NCBI GenBank assembly: GCA_002422065.1
Contig: DITO01000130.1
Location: forward strand, 1 to 5,091
Length of the DNA stretch: 5,091 bases
Direction of reading: 5' to 3'
From: Erysipelotrichaceae bacterium UBA6182
GTDB lineage: Bacteria; Bacillota_I; Bacilli_A; Erysipelotrichales; Erysipelotrichaceae
In this document: piece after piece, positions 1 through 5,091 of the stretch
How the letters are laid out: every line of letters starts with the position of its first letter
Numbering within the stretch: the stretch's first letter is position 1
The notes under the pieces: generated by a model
The model's database searches: none
What the model was told of the DNA's origin: nothing
The model's input: the letters and a program-made list of their open reading frames with translations, nothing else
Translations under genes and position numbers: made by a program

Positions 1-902
1 AATGTGATACCACAATTTCGTTAGGAAACTTTAAATTTAAACTTCCTGTAGTCCCTGCTAACATGCAAACGATTATTGATGAATCTTTAGCATTAAAATT
101 GGCAAAAGAAGGTTACTTCTACATCATGCATCGTTTTGATCCACAATCACGTCTTGAATTCATCAAGAAAATGCATGAAGAAGGATGCTTAGCTTCAATC
201 TCAGTCGGTGTAAAAACTGAAGAATTTGATTTTGTGAATGAATGTGCTTCAAATCACGTTATTCCTGAGTTTATCACAATTGATATTGCCCATGGTCATG
301 CTCCAAGTGTTGTGTCCATGATTAAACATATTAAATCAGTATTACCTACAACCTTTGTCATAGCTGGTAATGTGGGAACTCCACAAGCGGTTATTGAACT
401 TGAACAAGCTGGTGCTGATGCAATTAAAGTCGGAATTGGCACTGGTAAAGTCTGTATCACTAAGTTAAAAACAGGATTTGGAACTGCTGGATGGCAATTA
501 GCTGCACTACGCTGGTGTGCTAAAGCTGCAACAAAACCAATTATTGCTGATGGTGGTTTACGTACCCATGGTGATATCGCAAAGTCACTGCGCTTTGGAG
601 CATCCATGGTGATGATGGGAAGTATGTTTGCGGCTCATGAAGAATCTCCAGGTCAACATATTAATATTAACGGAGTTGATCATAAAGAATACTTTGGAAG
701 TGCATCTGAATATCAAAAAGGTGAACGTAAGAATGTTGAAGGAAAGAAGATTCATCTTCAAAGTAAAGGATCTATCTTTGATACCCTAAAAGAGATGCAA
801 GAAGACTTACAATCCTCTATCTCTTATGCTGGTGGTAATACCCTTAACGCATTGAAAACTGTAGATTATGTCATTGTAAAAAACGCAGTATTAATTGACT
901 AA
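1..902 (+). CDS. guaC: GMP reductase, type 2 (5'-truncated by window edge)
   Basis: GuaC reduces GMP to IMP with NADPH and release of ammonia, a cytosolic purine-salvage step. The frame is open from base 3, so the ATG at 63 is an internal Met. The residues before it (CDTTISLGNFKFKLPVVPAN) match the family N-terminus, and by comparison with remembered Bacillus GuaC about 24 residues are missing. The visible 299 residues carry the whole IMPDH/GMPR TIM-barrel core: DIAHGH near visible residue 94, AGNVGT at 121-126, the catalytic-cysteine loop GIGTGKVCITK with Cys at visible residue 151 (codon 453-455), TGFGTAGWQ, IADGG near 183, and GSMFAAHEESPG from 206. The C-terminal flap EYFGSASEYQKGE and the SSISYAGG segment also match. 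No CBS domains are present, which separates it from IMP dehydrogenase (GuaB). Oddity: the family's usual GIGPGKVC has Thr in place of Pro (codon 441-443). Its promoter and any purine riboswitch lie outside the window. It ends with its own terminator, so no downstream operon partner is expected. Confidence 0.96.
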   Translation, partial: CDTTISLGNFKFKLPVVPANMQTIIDESLALKLAKEGYFYIMHRFDPQSRLEFIKKMHEEGCLASISVGVKTEEFDFVNECASNHVIPEFITIDIAHGHAPSVVSMIKHIKSVLPTTFVIAGNVGTPQAVIELEQAGADAIKVGIGTGKVCITKLKTGFGTAGWQLAALRWCAKAATKPIIADGGLRTHGDIAKSLRFGASMVMMGSMFAAHEESPGQHININGVDHKEYFGSASEYQKGERKNVEGKKIHLQSKGSIFDTLKEMQEDLQSSISYAGGNTLNALKTVDYVIVKNAVLID

Positions 903-927
903 AGAGTGCTTAAAAGCACTTTTTTTG
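901..927 (+). terminator. Intrinsic terminator of guaC
   Basis: AGTGCT (905-910) pairs with AGCACT (915-920) across a TAAA loop. The helix extends outward to 901 and 924 through a G-U and A-U pairs, and the run of T at 920-926 forms the tail. The stem starts inside the guaC stop codon (900-902), so termination directly follows the end of translation. Confidence 0.88.
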
Positions 928-966
928 TAACTTATTTAAATAATAATGCAGTTTAGATGAACTTAG

Positions 967-994
967 TTTATTTATAGACTCTTTTAGTTATAAT
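967..994 (+). promoter_or_regulatory. Putative sigma-A promoter of the beta-propeller gene
   Basis: A perfect TATAAT lies at 989-994. The best -35 candidate is poor (TTTATT at 967-972, 16-bp spacer, 3 of 6 matches), and there is no full TGn extension. The gene follows a strong terminator and needs its own promoter, which supports this site. However, it would place the transcript start near 1001, on top of the Shine-Dalgarno sequence. A weaker upstream promoter in the AT-rich 928-980 stretch remains possible. Confidence 0.45.
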
Positions 995-1012
995 ACAAGT
1001 GAGGTGAACCCT

Positions 1013-2878
1013 ATGAAAAAATTCATCGCATTTGTCATCGCAGTCACAACAATTCTAGTTTTAGCCCTTCAACCTGCTCAACTTCCTACTGCATCAGGAT
1101 TAACATCTTTAAGTTCTGTTAGTGATCTTCGACGCATTGCATTAGCATTAGCTCAACGAGATCAACACTACTATGCTTATCGTGATGATTCGATGATGGA
1201 AAGTCTTACCCCTGCTCTTGATTCAAAGACGAATCAAGTCACTCAAACTAATACACAAATTCAAGGAATCGATGAAGCAGACACCATTAAGAGTGATGGT
1301 ATTCATGTTTATACCTTATTCGAAAACACTCTAAGAATGTACAAGATTGAAGACAATACGCTTCGTCTTGTCAAAACTGTGAAATTTGATTATGAAAAGG
1401 TAAATCTACAATCTATGTTTCTTGTGAATGATCAACTTGTTGTTCTTGGAACTACAGGTGGATGGTGGATGAGACCTTACGAAAAGAATATTCCTGAATC
1501 GAATAATGATGAAACTGAACCAAATCCTGGGGTAAGTGAACCTCCAAGTGATGGGGATGATCCTGTGACTGAACCAGGAGTTGACCCTGATAAGCCAAGT
1601 GATGATGATAGTAATGATGATTATAGAATTCTACCAATGCCTCCATATAATGGAACTCCATTAACTCAGCATGTTCTTGTGTTTGATAAGACTACCCTTG
1701 AGTCAGAACATACTTTGAAAATTGAAGGTCAACTGATTGGAGCACGTCTAAATGGTACTCAAATGTTACTTATTACTTCAAAATATAACTGGGTTGAACC
1801 AAATGCAGTAAATACAATTGATTCTAAAGATGTATTACCAGTTGTTTCATTTGATGGAGTTGAGTATACATTTGATGTTAATGACATTCAATACATTAAT
1901 CAACCTGAAACATTAAACATGCTTACAATCACTAAGTTTGATTTAAGTGATCTTACGACTTCATTTAAGCATTTACTTATGGATGCTCATACGCTTTATA
2001 TGAATCATGATACTATCTTATTAGCTTCTACAACTTGGACATACAATGAACGTTCAATGTGGGGTAAGACAACTACCCATATCTATTCTCTATCTTATAC
2101 TAACGAAGTTACGTTAAACGCCTCTGCAAACCTTGATGGTAATTTATTAAATCAATTCGCAATGGATGAATACAAAGGTGTTGTACGTGTTGCATTAACT
2201 GTTTGGGGTGAAAAAACAACAAACTCGATAGTAACACTAAATAAAGATTTAAAGGTTCTTGATACTCTTACAGGGCTTGCCCCAACTGAATCTATCTATT
2301 CTGTAAGATTCGTACAAGACAGAGCTTATGTTGTTACATTTGAACAGATTGACCCATTCTTTGTCATCGATTTATCTGTTCCAAGTAATATTCGAGTTCT
2401 AGGAGAACTTAAAATTCCTGGTTACTCCACCTACTTACATCCTTTATCAGACACATTAGTCTTAGGATTTGGACGTGACGTGAAGGTTGAGCCAGATGGA
2501 CGTCTAATCAATGGCGCAATGAAATTATCATTATTTGATGTTTCTAATGAAACTGCACCGATTGACAAAGTAAATATTCTTATCGGTAGTGAATACTCAT
2601 GGGGAGACATTAATTATGATCATAAAGCCCTCATGGTTAATCCACAAAAACAACTTCTTGGTTTCTTTGTTACTTCATCAGTCTTTACAAGTCAAGATGG
2701 ACGTGAAGAATATAAGAATACTTCAACTTACTATGTTATCTCAACTGCAAATGAATCTGTAAAAGTATTTGATGAAATCAATATTGATGATACTTACCAA
2801 GTAAAAGCAATTATGGTCAATGATGCGCTCCATATACTCCTTCCTAGTGGTCGTGTTGTTACTGAAGTTTACCCATAA
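1013..2878 (+). CDS. Exported beta-propeller domain protein (PF09826-like), function unknown
   Basis: The 621-residue product matches the bacterial/archaeal 'Beta propeller domain' family (PF09826 type), recognised from signature stretches. These are TNTQIQGIDEADTIKSDG (about residues 79-96), LLNQFAMDEY (378-387), YSVRF (429-433), DPFFVIDL (447-454), GYSTYLHP (470-477), LFDVS (507-511) and YDHKA (535-539). The start is ATG 1013: GAGGTG (1001-1006) is the Shine-Dalgarno, six bases upstream. The in-frame GTG at 1004 lies inside that site and is rejected. The N-terminus (MKKF, then a hydrophobic stretch to about residue 18) is a signal peptide or uncleaved anchor. There is no Cys anywhere in the protein, so it is not a lipoprotein and has no disulfides. 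Residues about 159-203 are an acidic, Pro-rich, probably disordered insertion within the early blades. No sortase motif, cell-wall-binding repeat or catalytic motif is seen. The gene is monocistronic, with terminators on both sides. The fold assignment is strong. The biochemical role is unknown; binding at the cell surface is a guess. Confidence 0.9.
   Translation: MKKFIAFVIAVTTILVLALQPAQLPTASGLTSLSSVSDLRRIALALAQRDQHYYAYRDDSMMESLTPALDSKTNQVTQTNTQIQGIDEADTIKSDGIHVYTLFENTLRMYKIEDNTLRLVKTVKFDYEKVNLQSMFLVNDQLVVLGTTGGWWMRPYEKNIPESNNDETEPNPGVSEPPSDGDDPVTEPGVDPDKPSDDDSNDDYRILPMPPYNGTPLTQHVLVFDKTTLESEHTLKIEGQLIGARLNGTQMLLITSKYNWVEPNAVNTIDSKDVLPVVSFDGVEYTFDVNDIQYINQPETLNMLTITKFDLSDLTTSFKHLLMDAHTLYMNHDTILLASTTWTYNERSMWGKTTTHIYSLSYTNEVTLNASANLDGNLLNQFAMDEYKGVVRVALTVWGEKTTNSIVTLNKDLKVLDTLTGLAPTESIYSVRFVQDRAYVVTFEQIDPFFVIDLSVPSNIRVLGELKIPGYSTYLHPLSDTLVLGFGRDVKVEPDGRLINGAMKLSLFDVSNETAPIDKVNILIGSEYSWGDINYDHKALMVNPQKQLLGFFVTSSVFTSQDGREEYKNTSTYYVISTANESVKVFDEINIDDTYQVKAIMVNDALHILLPSGRVVTEVYP
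1526..1609 (+). repeat. Imperfect internal duplication in the acidic linker
   Basis: Two 12-codon units, PGVSEPPSDGDD (1526-1561) and PGVDPDKPSDDD (1574-1609), share PGV at the start and PSD-acidic at the end, with a one-residue shift between them. The linker probably grew by slippage or duplication of a low-complexity Pro/Asp/Glu segment. It sits in the propeller gene where other members of the family also vary. Confidence 0.5.
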
Positions 2879-2918
2879 CCTTTCCTTCCCTGTAGTGCAT
2901 ATATTTTGACTAAAATAG

Positions 2919-2948
2919 ACCTTCCTGTAATAAGGAAGGTTTATTTTT
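2919..2948 (+). terminator. Intrinsic terminator of the beta-propeller gene
   Basis: ACCTTCCT (2919-2926) pairs perfectly with AGGAAGGT (2933-2940) over a six-base loop, and TTATTTTT follows. It lies about 40 bp after the stop codon. The opposite strand also has a modest T-rich flank (TCTATTTTA), so it may stop some - strand readthrough as well. Confidence 0.87.
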
Positions 2949-2952
2949 GTAT

Positions 2953-2980
2953 TAAAAAAACGATGCTGTTTAAAGCATCG
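2953..2980 (-). terminator. Intrinsic terminator of thrS
   Basis: Read on the - strand, CGATGCT (2980-2974) and AGCATCG (2967-2961) form a 7-bp stem with a six-base loop, followed by seven T residues (2960-2954). It lies about 17 bases beyond the thrS TAG stop, and its orientation fits only the - strand unit. Confidence 0.9.
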
Positions 2981-2997
2981 TCTCACATTCCTATAAA

Positions 2998-4731
2998 CTA
3001 AATATACAATGCAACTTCATCTTTAATCATAGCAACAAATGAATCAAGACTCATGCTTTCAGCATCCTTAGATCCATAACGACGAACATTGACACTACCT
3101 TGACTCACTTCTTCATCCCCAATCACAAGTGTTAAAGGAAGTTTCTTAATTTGGTTTTCACGTAAACGATAACCTAGTTTTTCATTACGATCATCAATAC
3201 TTACTCTAAAGCCTGCTTCTGTAAGTTCTTTAAGTAGTTTTTGTGAGTATTCAAGGTGATAATCGTTGTTTACTGGTAAGATACTAATTTGGTTTGGGGC
3301 TAACCATAAAGGGAAAGCTCCTCCATAGTGTTCAATTAAGATACCAATAAAGCGTTCAACTGAACCAAAGATAACACGATGAAGCATAATTGGTTCTTGT
3401 TTTTGTCCTTGATGGTCAATATATGTACACTCAAAGCGATGAGGTAGGTTCATGTCTAGTTGAATTGTTCCACATTGCCATACACGATTGAGGGAGTCTT
3501 TAATATGGAAATCAAGTTTTGGACCATAGAATGCACCGTCTCCTGGATTAATCTTAAATGATTTTCCTGAAGCTAAACATGCATCTTCTAGTGCCTTCTC
3601 AGAGCGATCCCATACTTCAATATCACCAATATACTTCTCAGGACGAGTTGATAATTCAATAGTATAAGTTAATCCAAACATTGCATAAACACGATCTATG
3701 AAGTTAATGAGTCGTACAACTTCTCCTTCGACTTGATCTGGTGTCATAAATAGATGTGCATCATCTTGAGTAAAGGCACGAACTCTAAATAAGCCATTCA
3801 GAGCTCCTGAAGCTTCATGACGATGAACAGTTCCAAGTTCTGCTAAACGAAGTGGTAATTGCTTGTATGAGTGCAGTGTTTGATTATACACAAGCATACA
3901 ACCAGGACAATTCATCGGTTTAATAGCAAACTCACGATCATCAAATTCAGAAGTATACATATTTTCACGATAGTTAGCCCAGTGACCACTTACTTCCCAA
4001 AGTTGCTGAGACAACATAGTTGGTGTTTGAATAAACTCATATCCCTCTTTAACATGTTCTCTCCACCAGAAGTTTTCTAATGTTTTGCGAAGTGTCATAC
4101 CATCTGGTAGCCAGAAAGGAAATCCAGGTCCAAATTCCGATAACATGAATAGATTCAGTTCACGACCTAATTTCTTATGATCGCGCTTCTTCGCTTCTTC
4201 AATCCAATGTAAGTGATTTTCTAAATCTTCTGCTTCATAAAAAGAGATTCCATACACACGTTGTAACATGTCATTTTCTGAATCACCTTTCCAATAAGCT
4301 CCACTTACCTTAAGAAGTTTATAATGTTTAATTACTTTAGTGGACTCTACATGTGGCCCACGACAAAGATCCATCCAATCCCCTTGACGATAGACTGTGA
4401 TGACATTTTCCTTTTCATCCATATTTGAAATCAAGTCAAGTTTATACTTGTCTTTCGCAAATAGTTCTAGTGCTTTTTCCTTTGATACTTCTTCTCGAAT
4501 AATCCGTTTTCCATCTTTAGAAATCTTTTTCATTTCTTTTTCGATACGAACTAAATCTTCTTCTTTAATAACATCACTTCCAAGATCGATGTCATAGTAA
4601 AACCCTTCAGTAATGACGGGTCCAACCCAAAACTGAGCATGTGGATACAACCTAGAAATAGCTTCTGCCATTAAATGGGCTGTTGAATGATTGAGAATAT
4701 TTAATTCTGGATTCTCTTTAATGTTAATCAT
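2998..4731 (-). CDS. thrS: Threonyl-tRNA synthetase lacking the N-terminal TGS domain
   Basis: This class II synthetase charges tRNA-Thr with threonine in the cytosol. The start is ATG 4731, with AAGGAG at 4743-4738 six bases upstream. An in-frame ATG at 4794 lies inside the T-box antiterminator and is rejected. The product is 577 residues, against about 640 for standard bacterial ThrRS. The missing ~60 residues correspond to the TGS domain. What remains is colinear with E. coli ThrRS. The editing domain (about 3-183) has HSTAH (His15, His19), Asp121, Cys123 and His127 of DLCRGPH. The catalytic core (about 184-475) has motif 2 HRHE with Arg304, and motif 3 HRVIFGSVERF. The Zn ligands are Cys275 (NCPGC), His326 (DDAH) and His451. 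The anticodon-binding domain runs from about 476 to 577, with NEKLGYRLRE. All known editing and zinc residues are present, so both activities should be intact. Oddity: the usual NCPGH is NCPGC here. The gene is controlled by the T-box leader directly upstream and is followed by its own terminator. Confidence 0.97.
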   Translation of the reverse strand: MINIKENPELNILNHSTAHLMAEAISRLYPHAQFWVGPVITEGFYYDIDLGSDVIKEEDLVRIEKEMKKISKDGKRIIREEVSKEKALELFAKDKYKLDLISNMDEKENVITVYRQGDWMDLCRGPHVESTKVIKHYKLLKVSGAYWKGDSENDMLQRVYGISFYEAEDLENHLHWIEEAKKRDHKKLGRELNLFMLSEFGPGFPFWLPDGMTLRKTLENFWWREHVKEGYEFIQTPTMLSQQLWEVSGHWANYRENMYTSEFDDREFAIKPMNCPGCMLVYNQTLHSYKQLPLRLAELGTVHRHEASGALNGLFRVRAFTQDDAHLFMTPDQVEGEVVRLINFIDRVYAMFGLTYTIELSTRPEKYIGDIEVWDRSEKALEDACLASGKSFKINPGDGAFYGPKLDFHIKDSLNRVWQCGTIQLDMNLPHRFECTYIDHQGQKQEPIMLHRVIFGSVERFIGILIEHYGGAFPLWLAPNQISILPVNNDYHLEYSQKLLKELTEAGFRVSIDDRNEKLGYRLRENQIKKLPLTLVIGDEEVSQGSVNVRRYGSKDAESMSLDSFVAMIKDEVALYI

Positions 4732-4737
4732 AACTTT

Positions 4738-4743
4738 CTCCTT
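4738..4743 (-). promoter_or_regulatory. thrS ribosome binding site (decides the start)
   Basis: AAGGAG read on the - strand lies six bases before ATG 4731. It falls immediately after the T-box terminator's T-tract, which fixes the true start downstream of the regulatory hairpin and rules out the longer frame beginning at 4794. Confidence 0.9.
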
Positions 4744-4749
4744 TTCAAT

Positions 4750-4783
4750 AAAAAAAGATCTCTCGTTTAAGGACGAAAGATCT
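4750..4783 (-). terminator. T-box regulatory terminator hairpin
   Basis: On the - strand, AGATCTTTCGT (4783-4773) pairs over 11 positions, with one G-U, with ACGAGAGATCT (4766-4756). The loop is CCTTAA, and the tail is a run of T at 4755-4750. The competing antiterminator can form from AAGG (4797-4794) with CCTT (4772-4769), plus CGA with TCG just inside. The two folds are therefore mutually exclusive. Confidence 0.92.
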
Positions 4784-4959
4784 CGCGGTACCACCTTAAT
4801 TCATGCCAAAGGCATGCTCTCAACACTTTAACGCAGTCATACGGAACTTTTCTAAGTTCAGCCACAAAGTGGTAATGATATCTTTACTCCCATGTTTCGC
4901 ACCAACCAACATGTCTCTTAATGTGTAAATGATTCATCGTGTCTTTGTGATAACACTAT
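4750..4959 (-). promoter_or_regulatory. T-box riboswitch leader, threonine-specific (specifier ACC)
   Basis: This 5'-UTR element senses uncharged tRNA-Thr and prevents premature termination of thrS. Read on the - strand, the Stem I base pairs CACAAAG (4949-4943) with CTTTGTG (4869-4863). A mid-stem pairs TTTAC with GTAAA. The AG bulge AGAGA (4918-4914) is followed by a distal hairpin CATGTT/AACATG (4913-4908 and 4896-4891) around the typical GGTTGGTGCGA loop. The specifier ACC (4873-4871), followed by A, lies just above the basal helix and reads threonine. Two further hairpins follow: GAACTT/AAGTTC (4859-4844) and CATGCC/GGCATG (4816-4802). The conserved T-box AAGGTGGTACCGCG (4797-4784) provides TGGT for pairing with the tRNA NCCA end, which predicts discriminator A or G. 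The 5' boundary is the inferred transcript start. Confidence 0.95.
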
Positions 4960-4965
4960 ACTATA

Positions 4966-4993
4966 ATCATAATCAAAACTGAATTGATGTCAA
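4966..4993 (-). promoter_or_regulatory. Sigma-A promoter of the thrS T-box transcript
   Basis: On the - strand a perfect TTGACA (4993-4988) is followed after 16 bases by TATGAT (4971-4966, 5 of 6 matches to consensus). This predicts a start near 4959, about ten bases before the basal helix of Stem I. Alternative TATAGT boxes just downstream (4965-4960 and 4960-4955) are too far from the -35. Only one base separates the -35 box from the stop codon of the upstream gene. Confidence 0.85.
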
Positions 4994-4994
4994 G

Positions 4995-5091
4995 TTATAA
5001 AACGAAGTTTCCATCTTTAAAGACTTCAATTTGAGTTCCATCTTCTTTAACACCTACAATATGCATATCTTCACTACCAAACATAAAGTCA
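4995..5091 (-). CDS. C-terminal fragment of an M29-family aminopeptidase (AmpS/PepS-like)
   Basis: The - strand frame from 5090 to the TAA at 4997-4995 encodes 31 residues, DFMFGSEDMHIVGVKEDGTQ then IEVFKDGNFVL. The pattern DFM-hydrophobic-G-(S/T), then I-x-G-(I/V) with a charged-DG turn and a final (V/I)F-x-(N/D)GN, is what I recall from the extreme C-terminus of M29 metallo-aminopeptidases (AmpS, PepS, aminopeptidase II/T). Those enzymes release N-terminal residues from cytosolic peptides. The catalytic metal ligands lie beyond the window, so activity cannot be judged. The rest of the gene and its promoter are upstream, past 5091. No terminator is visible between its stop and the thrS promoter, so some transcripts may run on into the T-box leader. 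The family call rests on a short tail and memory of homologues. Confidence 0.72.
   Translation of the reverse strand, partial: DFMFGSEDMHIVGVKEDGTQIEVFKDGNFVL

Noticed and set aside
63..65. ATG 63 as the guaC start
   Set aside because: The frame is open to the window edge, and the upstream residues match the conserved GuaC N-terminal region, so this Met is internal.
296..607. - strand frame of 103 codons inside guaC
   Set aside because: It is fully antisense to highly conserved guaC codons and has no Shine-Dalgarno or homology.
1004..1015. GTG start at 1004 for the propeller gene
   Set aside because: This GTG is part of the GAGGTG Shine-Dalgarno itself. ATG 1013 has correct spacing and gives a normal MKK signal-peptide start.
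1452..1661. Small - strand frame with many His/Tyr residues (69 codons)
   Set aside because: It is the antisense shadow of the Asp/Pro-rich linker codons (GAT read backwards as ATC, with His-rich frames). It has no credible ribosome site or family resemblance.
2879..2940. Possible alternative hairpin between CCTTTCCTTCC (from 2879) and GGAAGG (2934-2939), suggesting an attenuator
   Set aside because: The longer-range pairing is weaker than the local perfect 8-bp terminator stem and lies after the stop codon with no gene downstream to control.
2741..2986. Small - strand frame of 81 codons across the convergent intergenic region
   Set aside because: It spans both terminators and the antisense end of the propeller gene and has no recognisable product.
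2998..4794. Longer thrS frame starting at ATG 4794 (598 residues)
   Set aside because: The first 21 codons run through the T-box antiterminator and terminator hairpin and resemble no TGS domain. The Shine-Dalgarno AAGGAG is placed for ATG 4731.
4960..4990. Repeated TTGATTATGATTAT-like stretch as an operator
   Set aside because: It is simple AT-rich spacer and -10 sequence of the thrS promoter. No clear inverted repeat supports a protein-binding site.

Overview
The window is chromosomal DNA from an AT-rich Gram-positive bacterium (Bacillota). Supporting signs are the strong Shine-Dalgarno sites, U-tailed intrinsic terminators, a tRNA-sensing T-box leader on thrS, a type-2 GuaC, and a PF09826-type secreted beta-propeller protein. 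The standard genetic code is used: Trp is TGG and the stops are TAA or TAG. A threonyl-tRNA synthetase without its TGS domain, together with the AT-rich composition, makes me lean to the Erysipelotrichia or a Mollicutes-adjacent lineage. That placement is inference from memory, not a search.

Layout. On the + strand, positions 1-902 hold the 3' nine-tenths of guaC (GMP reductase), cut at its N-terminus by the window edge and closed by an intrinsic terminator that begins in the stop codon. After a 110-bp spacer containing a promoter, a monocistronic + strand gene at 1013-2878 encodes an exported beta-propeller protein with a disordered acidic Pro/Asp/Glu-rich insertion. Two facing terminators lie between 2919 and 2980 and end the + strand unit and the converging - strand unit. 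On the - strand, thrS (4731-2998) is preceded by a complete threonine T-box leader (about 4959-4750) with specifier ACC, and by a TTGACA-N16-TATGAT promoter. That promoter's -35 box begins one base after the stop codon of another - strand gene, whose last 31 codons (5090-4995) look like the C-terminus of an M29-family aminopeptidase.

Functionally this is mostly housekeeping: purine interconversion, tRNA charging with amino-acid-responsive control, peptide turnover, and one exported protein of unknown role. The adjacent genes do not form an evident single pathway, and I see no mobile element, CRISPR array, toxin-antitoxin pair or other novel defence-like system. The points most worth a second look are the TGS-less but otherwise intact ThrRS, whose T-box sits only about 20 nt upstream of its start and so excludes a mis-called start; the T-box itself; and the uncharacterised secreted propeller with its lineage-variable acidic insert.
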